Assembly: GCF_042662625.1 (NCBI RefSeq)
Contig: NZ_JBHSXH010000004.1
Coordinates: forward strand, 210,130-274,129
Direction of reading: 5' to 3'
Length of the DNA stretch: 64,000 nucleotides
Source: Halopelagius fulvigenes
Lineage (GTDB): Archaea > Halobacteriota > Halobacteria > Halobacteriales > Haloferacaceae
Positions 42,217-50,562 of this stretch are shown here, piece after piece; position 1 is the first letter of the stretch, and the number at the start of each line of letters is the position of its first letter. The translations under genes and the position numbers were made by a program. The notes under the pieces are model-generated. The model searched no databases and was not told where the DNA came from. It worked only from the letters and a program-made list of their open reading frames with translations.

Positions 42217-43371
42217 ATGGCACGTGTACAATTCGACGACGTAACGAAAGTGTTCGAGGACACGTCCGGTCCGATAGTCGCCGTCGAGGAGTTGTCGCTC
42301 GAAATCCCGGACGGCGAGTTCGTGGTGTTCGTCGGTCCGTCGGGGTGCGGGAAGTCCACGACGCTGCGAATGTTGGCAGGGTTGGAGACGATCACGGACG
42401 GCGAGATTCGGTTGGACGGACAGCCCGTCAACGATATGTCGCCGAAGGAACGCGACATCGCGATGGTGTTCCAGTCGTACGCGCTGTACCCTCACAAGAC
42501 CGTCCGTGAGAACATGGCCTACGGGCTGAAGTTGAGCACCGACCTCAGCGACGAGGAGGTGAACCGCCGCGTCGTCGAGGCGGCCGAGATGATGGGCATC
42601 GAGGACTTGCTCGACAAGAAACCCGGAAGCCTCTCCGGAGGGCAACAGCAACGCGTGGCGACCGGTCGCGCCATCGTCCGCGAACCGGCGGTGTTCCTGT
42701 TCGACGAACCCCTCTCGAATCTGGACGCGAAGCTCCGCAAGCACATGCGGACGGAGTTGTCGCGCATCCACTCGGAACTCGGCATCACGACCATCTACGT
42801 GACGCACGACCAGGAGGAGGCGATGACGATGGCCGACCGCATCGTCATCCTCGACAACGGCCAACTCCAACAGGTCGGCTCGCCGAAGGAGGTGTACTAC
42901 CGACCGGCCAACGCGTTCGTCGCCGACTTCATCGGCTCTCCGAGCATGAACTTCTTCGACGTGGACCTCCACGTCGAGAGCGACGGAACCGGAACCTTGG
43001 TCGGCGAGGGCATCTCGTACGGCGTCTCCGAGGAGATAGTCGACGCCGTCGGCGGCGAGGGCGAGTACACGCTCAGCATCCGCCCGGAGAACCTCCGCGT
43101 GGACGACACCGTGCCGCCCGCGAAGAGGTTCGAGGCGGAGGTGGACGTCGTGGAGATCGTCGGATCGGACAACTTCCTCTACCTGCGGGTCGGCGGCAAG
43201 GAGTGCCGCCTCCGCGCGCCCGTCGAAGTCGAACCGGCGGAGGGCGAGATAGTGGACGTGACGTTCGACGAGTCGGACCTCCACCTGTTCGACCGCAACA
43301 CCGAGGAGGCACTCGTTCACGGGCACGAACGGGCCGAGACGGCGCGTCGGACGGTGGAACAGGAGGCCTGA
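42217..43371 (+). CDS. CUT1 sugar ABC transporter ATPase (MalK/UgpC type)
   Basis: A 384-residue ATPase with Walker A GPSGCGKST (40-48), FQSYALYPH, the signature LSGGQQQR near 139, Walker B VFLFDEP and the switch His in YVTHDQEEAM. The C-terminal regulatory domain contains SIRPENLRV. It is similar throughout to the ATPase at 2137, suggesting duplication of whole importer modules. It is separated from the permease by a hairpin and an AT-rich box, so it may have its own promoter. Confidence 0.95.
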   Translation: MARVQFDDVTKVFEDTSGPIVAVEELSLEIPDGEFVVFVGPSGCGKSTTLRMLAGLETITDGEIRLDGQPVNDMSPKERDIAMVFQSYALYPHKTVRENMAYGLKLSTDLSDEEVNRRVVEAAEMMGIEDLLDKKPGSLSGGQQQRVATGRAIVREPAVFLFDEPLSNLDAKLRKHMRTELSRIHSELGITTIYVTHDQEEAMTMADRIVILDNGQLQQVGSPKEVYYRPANAFVADFIGSPSMNFFDVDLHVESDGTGTLVGEGISYGVSEEIVDAVGGEGEYTLSIRPENLRVDDTVPPAKRFEAEVDVVEIVGSDNFLYLRVGGKECRLRAPVEVEPAEGEIVDVTFDESDLHLFDRNTEEALVHGHERAETARRTVEQEA

Positions 43372-43521
43372 TGCGGCGAGTGGCGACCGTTCGGTGATCG
43401 AGTCGGATCGAAGTCGAAACGGACGAGGCCGGACCGAGGACCCGGCGACGAGTCGGACACGTGCCGCGATGACCGTCGCCGCCGGGGGAACGCTTTTGAC
43501 CGCTCTCGGCGACTCTCGGGT

Positions 43522-44577
43522 GTGACGTACGATATCGCGCTACTGCCGGGAGACGGTATCGGAGTCGAAGTCGTCGACGCGACGCTCCCGATACTCGAAG
43601 ACGCCGCGGAGCGAGGCGGATTCACCGTCGAGACGACGCGGTACGACTGGGGGAGCGAACGCTACTTAGAGGAGGGGTCGATGATGCCCGACGACGCCAT
43701 CGAGACCCTCGACGGCCACGACGCCATCCTGTTGGGCGCGGTGGGGCACCCGGACATCCCCGACCACGTGACGCTCCGGGGGATGATGCTCCCCATCAGG
43801 AAGGCGTTCGACCAGCAGGTGTGCAAGCGCCCGTCCGTGCTGTTCGACGGCGTGGAGAGTCCCCTCCGGGGGTACGAGGGCGGCGATATCGACTTCGTCG
43901 TCTTCCGGGAGAACACCGAGGGCGAGTACTCCGACGCCGGCGGCCGCGAACACCGGGGGCACCCGCACGAGGTGGCGGTCCAGACGGCCATCTACACGCG
44001 GCGGGGGACCGAGACCATCGTCCGCGAGGCGTTCGAGGCGGCCGCCGAACGCGACGGTCACCTGACGAACGTCACGAAGTCGAACGCGCAGGCCCACGGG
44101 ATGGTGTTCTGGGACGAGGTGGTCGAGGAGGTGGCCGAGGAGTACCCCGAGGTGGAGGTCGAACGCCTCCTCGTGGACGCGGCGTCGATGGACCTCGTGC
44201 GCCGCCCCGACGAGTTCGACGTCCTCGTCGCCTCCAACCTGTTCGGCGACATCCTCACCGACCTCGGAGCCATCGTCAGCGGAAGCGTGGGACTCGCCCC
44301 CTCGGCGAACATCAACGTCGAGGGCCACTCCCCGTCGATGTTCGAACCGGTCCACGGAAGCGCGCCCGACATCGCGGGCGAAGGCGTCGCGAACCCCCTC
44401 GCCACCGTCCTCTCCGTCTCGATGCTCTACGACCACCTCGGCGAGGAGTCCGCCGCCGCGGACCTGTGGGACGCCGTCGCGGCCCAGTTGGCCGACGCCG
44501 ACGCGCCGCGGACGCCGGACCTCGGGGGCGAGTCGGGGACCGAAGCGGTCGTCTCCGACCTCCGGACGCGCCTCTGA
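43522..44577 (+). CDS. Isocitrate/isopropylmalate-family dehydrogenase, tartrate/D-malate dehydrogenase-like
   Basis: A 351-residue beta-decarboxylating dehydrogenase starting at GTG 43522. LLPGDGIGVEVVD opens it; FRENTEGEYSDAGG, KSNAQAHGMVFWDEV, the metal-binding D-rich VASNLFGDILTDL and EPVHGSAPDIAGEG are standard. The GAVGHPDIPDHVTLRGMML block resembles tartrate/D-malate dehydrogenases more than LeuB. It would oxidatively decarboxylate a 2-hydroxy dicarboxylate to a keto acid, which fits acid-sugar use. A CTTTTGACC box lies about 25-32 bases upstream. LeuB remains possible, although no other leucine gene is near. Confidence 0.82.
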   Translation: MTYDIALLPGDGIGVEVVDATLPILEDAAERGGFTVETTRYDWGSERYLEEGSMMPDDAIETLDGHDAILLGAVGHPDIPDHVTLRGMMLPIRKAFDQQVCKRPSVLFDGVESPLRGYEGGDIDFVVFRENTEGEYSDAGGREHRGHPHEVAVQTAIYTRRGTETIVREAFEAAAERDGHLTNVTKSNAQAHGMVFWDEVVEEVAEEYPEVEVERLLVDAASMDLVRRPDEFDVLVASNLFGDILTDLGAIVSGSVGLAPSANINVEGHSPSMFEPVHGSAPDIAGEGVANPLATVLSVSMLYDHLGEESAAADLWDAVAAQLADADAPRTPDLGGESGTEAVVSDLRTRL

Positions 44578-44583
44578 ACGGCC

Positions 44584-45795
44584 GTGCGACTTCGCTCCCG
44601 CGGAACCGACCCGGAGGTCGCGCGGTTCTCGGCGACACTCCGTCGCCTCGACGAGGAGGCGTTCGCCGCCTTCGTCGCGGCCGTCTGGGAGGCGCGCGGG
44701 CGGTCAGCGACGCGAGACGGGACGACGCTCTCCGTCGAACACCGCGGTGAGAGGAGTCGCCTCCGAGTCACGCACGGCGAACCGACGCCGGGACGCGGCG
44801 GACGGGCGACGCGAGTCGTCACCTCCCGTATCGTCCCCGAATCGACCGCCGACGCGCCGGAACCGGCCGTCGTGGACGCCGCGGAACTGCTCCGTATCGT
44901 CCGGTACGCGGTCGAACGCGGCCGAGCGTCGTCGCTCCTCGACCGGCACCTGGGTCGCGGTGCCGGGAAGTTCGCCGCCCCCGGTGCCGTCCGCGCGGAG
45001 CGCGAACGGACCCGGAGTCGGCGCAGACGCCTCGGGCGACGAGTCGCCGCCGCCGTGGTTCTCGCGGCGTGTCTCGGCGTCGTCGCCCTCGGCGGACCGA
45101 GCCTCGTCTCGTCGTTCGACGCGTCGTTCGGGTCCGCTGAGGACGCCGCACCGCCGACCGACCGGCCGACCGAACTGGCGAGCGAACCGGCACGCGAATC
45201 GGCGCGCGAATCGGCGACGGCGGGGAGCGAAGCGACCCGTCTCGGTGAGCGTCCCGACTACGCCGCACTCGGGTGTCCGCCGCCGCCGGACGACGCCGAC
45301 CCGGGAGAACTCACCCCGGCCGTCGTCCCCGGAGCGAGTGCGTCGGGGTTGGACGGGTGGCGACTCCTCGACTCCGAGCGCATCGCGTCGTTCGACGGCC
45401 GAATCGACCTCGGCGACCGCCCCGAACCGGCGGTGCGGTACACCGCGAGGTACGTCCCGCCGTCGGGCGAGACGCTCAGACTCACCGTGGACCGGTGGCG
45501 GTCGGTCGCCGCCGCTGACACCGTGGCGCGGTCGCTGGCGGAGACGAACCAGACCGTCCTTCGGTGGGGTCGGTACACCGTCGTCGTCCGCGCGTTCACC
45601 GCGGACGGGGGTCGCCTCTCCCGCGCACAGACGCTCGACCGGTCGCGGGTGCTTCTCGCGGCGGTGCGGGACCCCTCCGGCAGTCGCCTCGGCTTTCGGT
45701 GCGTCTCGTCGCTCCTCGACGAGGCGAACGCGTCGGACGAGGGCGGCGTATCCGGAGACGGCGACGCCGCGCCCGCACCCGTTGACGGCGCGTGA
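44584..45795 (+). CDS. Membrane-anchored protein of unknown function
   Basis: A 403-residue protein, GTG start, not assigned to a family. Residues 1-125 form a compact alpha/beta region (EEAFAAFVAAVWEARG, then SVEHRGERSRLRV) that faintly resembles Mrr-like nuclease folds, but no full catalytic motif is seen. One transmembrane helix (VAAAVVLAACLGVVALGG, about residues 152-170) follows an Arg-rich stretch. The rest is an acidic, Pro/Ser-rich linker and a C-terminal extracellular domain with GFRCVSSLLDEANASD. It starts six bases after the dehydrogenase gene but looks unrelated in function. Confidence 0.7.
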   Translation: MRLRSRGTDPEVARFSATLRRLDEEAFAAFVAAVWEARGRSATRDGTTLSVEHRGERSRLRVTHGEPTPGRGGRATRVVTSRIVPESTADAPEPAVVDAAELLRIVRYAVERGRASSLLDRHLGRGAGKFAAPGAVRAERERTRSRRRRLGRRVAAAVVLAACLGVVALGGPSLVSSFDASFGSAEDAAPPTDRPTELASEPARESARESATAGSEATRLGERPDYAALGCPPPPDDADPGELTPAVVPGASASGLDGWRLLDSERIASFDGRIDLGDRPEPAVRYTARYVPPSGETLRLTVDRWRSVAAADTVARSLAETNQTVLRWGRYTVVVRAFTADGGRLSRAQTLDRSRVLLAAVRDPSGSRLGFRCVSSLLDEANASDEGGVSGDGDAAPAPVDGA

Positions 45796-45829
45796 AAGTT
45801 TTATATTCGATGAAGCGCCACGGGTGAAC

Positions 45830-46114
45830 ATGGCACACGGCCCGGACGCGGTCCACGAACTTGTCTCGGAGTCGGGGTGGTCCTACCCCGTCTCCGTGCG
45901 CCGGTTAGAGCGTGAACACGCGTTGGCGAACGTCCAGTTGGACGAGGACGGCAACTCCATCATGCTGGCGGAACTGCTCTCGGAGACGAACGTCGACCGC
46001 TTCGAGAGCCGAGATGACCTCGAAGCGAAACTCGGCCCGGTGTTCGAATCGGAGAGCCGACGCCGGAAGGTGGGCTTCTTCGGACGCATCAAGCGGACGT
46101 TCCTCGGGGGGTGA
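45830..46114 (+). CDS. Small haloarchaeal protein (DUF2795/DUF5789-like)
   Basis: A 94-residue protein. The pattern SGWSYPVSVRRLEREHALANVQLDEDG with a following short helix resembles small haloarchaeal DUF2795/DUF5789 proteins of unknown role. The C-terminus is basic (RRRKVGFFGRIKRTFLGG), unusual for a halophile and possibly membrane- or nucleic-acid-contacting. TTTTATATT at 45799-45807, 23-31 bases before ATG 45830, gives a leaderless promoter. It is followed four bases later by a membrane protein gene. Confidence 0.75.
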   Translation: MAHGPDAVHELVSESGWSYPVSVRRLEREHALANVQLDEDGNSIMLAELLSETNVDRFESRDDLEAKLGPVFESESRRRKVGFFGRIKRTFLGG

Positions 46115-46118
46115 CCGA

Positions 46119-47186
46119 ATGAACAAACTCAGAGCGTTCGTCGTCGGCGGATCGGTCGCACTCGCGGTCGTCACCCTGTGGGCCGCGTTCCGCTACGGCG
46201 TCGCGCCGACGTCACGGCCGGGCTATCTCAGGGCGGCGGCCGCCGTCGTCCTCCTGCCGGCGATTCCGGTCGCCTTGACCCGCGGGAAACTGTGGGTCCG
46301 CCGCCTCGCGGAGTACCGGCGCAACGGGTCAAGCCTCAGTTTCGAGCGGAAGTCGATATTCGTCTCCGGCGACGGGGTCGGCGACGCCGACGAGACGCTG
46401 GCCGACATCGAGGCGGCCGTCGCCGCCGCCGACGAGTACGACGAGTGCCGCCGCGACCGGTTCGGCGAGGGCCGCGGCCTCACGGTTCGCCACACCGGCT
46501 TCCACAACTCCTTCGTCCGCATCGCGGGCGACGGGCGAGTCATCGTCACCGGCGCCTCGGAGAACACCCACTTGCTCGCCTCCCTCGTGGAGCGAGCAGT
46601 CTCGCTCCCGATGGAACGGACGCGGATCCACCCGCTTCTCGAGCCGAAACCCGTCCGCGGCGCGCCGCGGGCGTTCCTCGGACTGTTCCTCGTCGCCCTC
46701 TTCCTGTTCGGCGTCGGCGGCGTGGGGGCCGCGGCGTACCCCGCGGACGCCTATAGCGCGCCCGAGCGGACCGTCTTCGTCGGGTACGACGCGCGGGCCG
46801 ACGCCCTCCCCGGGTACGACGAGACGGACGCGACGGTGGACAAAGCCGCCCTCCTCGTGAAGGCACTCGACGAGGAGGCCGTCGAACTGCAGTGGGACCG
46901 CGACGACGCAACCAGACTCTCCGAACACACCCGGCAGTCGGTCTTCCTGTCGGCGCGGGGCGCGGAGATGCTTGACGACGCGCGCGGCGAGAGCCTCGAC
47001 GCCGCGGAGCGAAAGCGGGTGTCGGCGCTCGAATCCGACCTGCACGCGGCGGAGTGTCGCGTCGCCTCGGCCATCATCACCCGCATCGAGAAGGGACGCG
47101 TCGAGGGCGACGCGGAGACGTTGCGGGACGCGCGGCGGACCCTCCGCGAACGGGCGGCGGCGGCCGGCCACGCCTGTACCGCCTGA
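46119..47186 (+). CDS. Membrane protein of unknown function
   Basis: A 355-residue protein with two N-terminal transmembrane helices (about residues 5-27 and 38-55) and a third near 190-212 (FLGLFLVALFLFGVGGVGAAAY). Between them is a soluble region with RHTGFHNSFVRIAGDGRVIVTGASENTH, and a helical, charged C-terminal domain follows. No family is recognised. A GGGGGGTGA stretch precedes ATG 46119 and could act as a ribosome-binding site. It probably forms an operon with the small protein at 45830. Confidence 0.7.
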   Translation: MNKLRAFVVGGSVALAVVTLWAAFRYGVAPTSRPGYLRAAAAVVLLPAIPVALTRGKLWVRRLAEYRRNGSSLSFERKSIFVSGDGVGDADETLADIEAAVAAADEYDECRRDRFGEGRGLTVRHTGFHNSFVRIAGDGRVIVTGASENTHLLASLVERAVSLPMERTRIHPLLEPKPVRGAPRAFLGLFLVALFLFGVGGVGAAAYPADAYSAPERTVFVGYDARADALPGYDETDATVDKAALLVKALDEEAVELQWDRDDATRLSEHTRQSVFLSARGAEMLDDARGESLDAAERKRVSALESDLHAAECRVASAIITRIEKGRVEGDAETLRDARRTLRERAAAAGHACTA

Positions 47187-47287
47187 GGCGGGGAGAGAGC
47201 GGAACCGGAACCGAACAGTCGTCCGAACGCTCGTGACAACGGTTCGAAACCTCACCTTTACCGTGTCCGAGCGAGAGTACCTCGCGT

Positions 47288-48031
47288 ATGGACGAAGACG
47301 CACTCGAAGGGAACGTCGCGTTCGTCACGGGAGCCACCTCCGGGATCGGCCGCGCGGCGGCCCTCGAACTCGCCGCCGAGGGGGCGCACGTCGCCCTCGC
47401 CTCGCGCCGGGAGGAACGACTCGAAGCCGTCGCCGACGAGGTGCGGAGCGAACACGACCGGGAGGCGCTCGTCGTCCCGACGGACGTGACCGACCCGGAG
47501 CAGGTTCGGTCCGCGGTGGAAGAGACGGCCGAGACGTTCGGCAGGATAGACGTCGTCGTCGCCAACGCGGGCCTCGGCGTCAACGAACCCGTCGAGGACC
47601 TCTCCGTCGAGGATTTCGAGCTGATGATAGACGTGAACGTCAACGGGATGTTCTACACGGCGCAGGCGTCGCTCCCGCACCTCCGGGAGTCCTCCGGTAA
47701 TCTGGTGTTCCTCGGCAGTTTCGCTGGGCAGTACCCGCGGCCGAACGACGCCGTGTACGCCGCCACGAAGTGGTGGACGCGGGGGTTCGCGCTGAGTCTC
47801 GAAGGGACCGTCGGCGACGACGACGTGGCCGTCACCGTCGTCAACCCGACGGAGGTGCGGACGGAGTTCGGGTCCGAGACGGACACGGAGATGAAAGACC
47901 GCTTCGAACCCGGCGAGGTGACCGAACCCGCGGAGGTGGCCGAAGCCATCGCGTTCGCGGCGAAGCAACGCCCGCCGAACACCGTCAGCGAGATAGACCT
48001 CTACCGCCGCGACAAGTTCTCGCACTTCTGA
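47288..48031 (+). CDS. SDR family oxidoreductase
   Basis: A 247-residue short-chain dehydrogenase of the YdfG/sepiapterin-reductase-like type. GATSGIG is near residue 15, NAG appears as VANAGLG, and the catalytic YAATK is near 160. The C-terminus, with ANTVSEIDLYRRDKFSHF-like features, matches the NADP-dependent 3-hydroxy acid or serine dehydrogenase group (VSEIDLYR). A CACCTTTACC box lies about 30 bases before ATG 47288. It precedes an HpcH/HpaI aldolase gene, with a strong palindrome in between. Confidence 0.84.
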   Translation: MDEDALEGNVAFVTGATSGIGRAAALELAAEGAHVALASRREERLEAVADEVRSEHDREALVVPTDVTDPEQVRSAVEETAETFGRIDVVVANAGLGVNEPVEDLSVEDFELMIDVNVNGMFYTAQASLPHLRESSGNLVFLGSFAGQYPRPNDAVYAATKWWTRGFALSLEGTVGDDDVAVTVVNPTEVRTEFGSETDTEMKDRFEPGEVTEPAEVAEAIAFAAKQRPPNTVSEIDLYRRDKFSHF

Positions 48032-48050
48032 CCGCCGCCCCGGGCGGCGG
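48032..48050 (+). terminator. GC-rich palindrome after the SDR gene
   Basis: CCGCCGCCC-C-GGGCGGCGG is a perfect 19-base palindrome beginning directly after the SDR stop codon. It can fold as a nine-pair stem. No T tract follows, so terminator activity is uncertain. Confidence 0.45.
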
Positions 48051-48103
48051 CAACGCCGGCCCGGAGTCGAAGGTATAGGTGGCCGGCCGACGAGGGAGAG
48101 AAC

Positions 48104-48889
48104 ATGACCGAAGACGGCGGACTGGCGCGCATCGCCGAGGCGACGGACCCGTTGATAGGGACGTGGGTCACCATCCCCGCGCCCGCGACGGCGGAGTTGC
48201 TGGCCGGACTCGGCTACGACTTCGTCTCGTTCGACCAAGAGCACACGCCGGTGTCGTACGAGACGATGGAGGACATGCTCCGGGCGGCGGACGCCGCCCC
48301 CGGGACGACGGATTCGCTCGTCCGCGTCGCCGACGACGACCCGACGACGCTGAAGCGGACGCTCGATTTGGGCCCGACGGCGATTCTCGTCCCGATGGTC
48401 GAGACGCCCGAACAGGCCGAGGAGATAGTCGATGCGAGTCGTTACCCGCCGGAGGGACGGCGGGGACTCGGCCTCACCCGCGCGTCGGAGTACGGTCGCT
48501 CGCTCTCCGACCACGTCGAGACGGTCGAAGACGGCCTCGCCAGGTTCGTCCAACTGGAGTCCGAACGCGCCGTCGAGAACGCCGGAGACATCGCAGAGGT
48601 GGACGGCATCGACGGCCTGTTCGTCGGGCCGGTGGACCTCTCGCTTTCGATGGGTCGCTTCGGGGAGTGGGACGACGAGGCGTTCCTCGAACACGTCGAG
48701 AGCGCCGTCGGGGCGGCCCGCGACGCCGGCGTGGCCATCGGAACGCTCGCCACCAGCGCGGAGCAACGCGAGGAGCGTCTCGACTGGGGCGTGGACTTCC
48801 TCGTCGCGGGCGTGGACGCGATGCACCTCGCGGAGGGAGCGTCGGCCGCCCTCGACCACTCGGAGGGCCTCGTCCGACGGGAGGAGTGA
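48104..48889 (+). CDS. HpcH/HpaI-family aldolase (2-keto-3-deoxy acid aldolase)
   Basis: A 261-residue class II aldolase of the HpaI/GarL/RhmA family, which splits 2-keto-3-deoxy acids into pyruvate and an aldehyde. GTWVTIPAPATAEL opens it; the catalytic His is in FDQEHTPVSYETME near residue 45, the pyruvate-binding Arg in SLVRVADDD, the metal Glu in FVQLESERA, and GLFVGPVDLSLSMG follows. Length and motifs are complete. It is downstream of an SDR and upstream of a DapA-family aldolase on the other strand, giving two unrelated aldolases side by side. Confidence 0.88.
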   Translation: MTEDGGLARIAEATDPLIGTWVTIPAPATAELLAGLGYDFVSFDQEHTPVSYETMEDMLRAADAAPGTTDSLVRVADDDPTTLKRTLDLGPTAILVPMVETPEQAEEIVDASRYPPEGRRGLGLTRASEYGRSLSDHVETVEDGLARFVQLESERAVENAGDIAEVDGIDGLFVGPVDLSLSMGRFGEWDDEAFLEHVESAVGAARDAGVAIGTLATSAEQREERLDWGVDFLVAGVDAMHLAEGASAALDHSEGLVRREE

Positions 48890-48941
48890 GTCGGCCCGGG
48901 TCCGGTCGGCGTCGAACCGAGGAGGCGTCGCGGGGGCGGGG

Positions 48942-49028
48942 GAGTCCACGCTTACGAGTGAACGTCCGGGGGACTCCACGGTTACAAGTGAACGCCCGGT
49001 GACTCCACGGTTACGAGTGAACGCCGGG
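48942..49028. repeat. Three tandem copies of a 29-30 base repeat
   Basis: Units begin at 48942, 48972 and 49001 with the core GACTCCACGGTTACGAGTGA, each followed by AACG and CCGG. Copy 1 differs at GAGTCC, GCTTACG and AACGTCC; copy 2 has ACAAG instead of ACGAG. They lie between the 3' ends of the HpaI aldolase and the DapA-family gene and are not part of a recognised gene. Confidence 0.75.
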
Positions 49029-49077
49029 ACGAGAGCGACCGTGGGCGGCGGAAACGGGGAGAACGAGGAACGTCCCG

Positions 49078-49983
49078 CTACTCGTAGGCGGCGACGACGC
49101 CCTCGACGAGCGACGCGATGTCGTCGCGCGCGTCGGCGTCGAGTTCGACCAACGGCGGCCGAACCTCGTCGGTTTCGAGGACGCCGCGGGCGCGGAGGCC
49201 GGCCTTCGTCGCCGGGGCGAACCCGTGTTTGACGCACTGCTGGAACAGGGGGGCGATGTACTCCTCGTGGACGCTTCGGGCCGTCTCCGCGTCGCCGTTC
49301 GCCGCCGCCTCCGTCGCCGCCGCGAACGCCTCGGGAATCACGTTCGAGAGGGCGTTGACGCCGCCGTCGGACCCGAACAGCAGTCCGGGGACGAGGTGGC
49401 TGTCGAACCCCTCGAACAGTTGGAACGACTCGGGCGTCCGCCGCAGGAGTTCTGAGAAGTAGTTGAAGTCGCCGCTGGAGTCCTTCACGCCGAGGATTCG
49501 GTCGTGGTCGGCGAGTTCGACCGCGGAGTCGGCGGCGATGGGCCGGCCGACGCAGGCGGGGATGTTGTAGAGGTATATCGGAAGCGCGGCGTCGTCGGCG
49601 ACGCGTCGCACGAACGCCTCGTCGCCCGCCGGGTCGTTCGACCCGTGGAAGTACGGGAGGGTGATGAGGGCGGCGTCGGCGCCGACGTCCGCCGCCGTCT
49701 CGATGCGTTCCAGCGTCTCCGCGACGCTGGTTCCCGCGGTGCCCGCCATCACGGGCGCGGCGTCGGCGTACTCGACGGTCGTCTCCAGAACCGCCCGGTA
49801 CTCGGCGGCGTCGAGGCTGGCGAACTCTCCCGTCGTCCCGCAGGGGACGAGGCCCGTCACGTCGCCGTCGAGGACGTGTTCGACCAGTTCGCCGAGAGCC
49901 TCGTGGTCCACGTCGCCGTCCGCGAAGGGGGTGACGAGCGGGCAGTGCGCGCCTTCGAACCGTCGTGCGACGTCTTCCGTCAT
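49078..49983 (-). CDS. DapA/NAL-family aldolase, candidate KDG/KDPG aldolase
   Basis: A 301-residue class I aldolase of the dihydrodipicolinate synthase/N-acetylneuraminate lyase fold. PCGTTGEFAS (pyruvate binding), YLYNIPA (catalytic Tyr) and LGVKDSSGDF (Schiff-base Lys near residue 165) are present. Haloarchaeal KD(P)G aldolases of the semi-phosphorylative pathway belong to this family, so cleavage of a keto-deoxy sugar acid fits the sugar-acid context better than lysine synthesis. It is transcribed from the minus strand and is divergent from the UspA gene, with 92 bases between starts. Confidence 0.85.
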   Translation of the reverse strand: MTEDVARRFEGAHCPLVTPFADGDVDHEALGELVEHVLDGDVTGLVPCGTTGEFASLDAAEYRAVLETTVEYADAAPVMAGTAGTSVAETLERIETAADVGADAALITLPYFHGSNDPAGDEAFVRRVADDAALPIYLYNIPACVGRPIAADSAVELADHDRILGVKDSSGDFNYFSELLRRTPESFQLFEGFDSHLVPGLLFGSDGGVNALSNVIPEAFAAATEAAANGDAETARSVHEEYIAPLFQQCVKHGFAPATKAGLRARGVLETDEVRPPLVELDADARDDIASLVEGVVAAYE

Positions 49984-50075
49984 CGTGGGTCACTCCCCCG
50001 CGGCGGCAGTTATACCTTGGCACGCCGGCAGCCCGCCGCCAAATTTTATGTGCGCATGCGAAGAGGTATCATGGT

Positions 50076-50504
50076 ATGGCGATACTGGCAGCAGTCGACG
50101 GCGACGAGGAACCCGACCGCGCGGTCACCGTCGGAGAGGACCTCGCGGCGGCGTACGACGACGAACTCGTCGTCGTCCACGTCCTCTCACAGGAGGAGTT
50201 CGAGAGGCGAGACGAGGTCCGGCGGGGCGAACGCTACACCGTCGAGGACGGACAGCACGACGCGGAGGCGACGGCGCGTACGGTCGTGAAAGCCTCGACG
50301 GACAGGCCGGGACCGGTGGTGACGCGCGGGCGCGTCGGCGACGTGGTGGAAGAACTGCTGAGCGAGGCCGAACGGGTGGACGCGAAGTACCTCGTCGTCG
50401 GCGGGCGCAAGCGGACGCCCGTCGGGAAGGCCCTGTTCGGGAGCACCACGCAGTCGGTGCTCCTGAGTTCGGACGTGCCCGTCGTCGCCGTGATGGACGA
50501 GTGA
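50076..50504 (+). CDS. Universal stress protein (UspA family)
   Basis: A 142-residue UspA-domain protein. MAILAAVDGDEEPDRAV begins the ATP-binding fold; the nucleotide motif GGRKRTPVGKALFGSTTQSVL fits the ATP-binding G-2x-G-9x-G(S/T) pattern. TTTTAT at 50044-50049, 27-32 bases before ATG 50076, predicts a leaderless transcript; the open frame to 49965 is not used. It stands between two acid-sugar genes without clear functional link. Confidence 0.9.
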   Translation: MAILAAVDGDEEPDRAVTVGEDLAAAYDDELVVVHVLSQEEFERRDEVRRGERYTVEDGQHDAEATARTVVKASTDRPGPVVTRGRVGDVVEELLSEAERVDAKYLVVGGRKRTPVGKALFGSTTQSVLLSSDVPVVAVMDE

Positions 50505-50562
50505 GGGCGAGTCGGACGAACCGGCGCGGGATTCATTAGCACGGAGGCGAAAGCGGAGAGAG

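Noticed and set aside
43522..44577. LeuB or isocitrate dehydrogenase
   Set aside because: The GAVGHPDIPDHVTLRGMML block and the lack of leucine-synthesis neighbours favour a tartrate/D-malate type enzyme, although LeuB is not excluded.
48942..49028. Possible CRISPR array
   Set aside because: The three units are contiguous with no unique spacers, and no cas genes are near.
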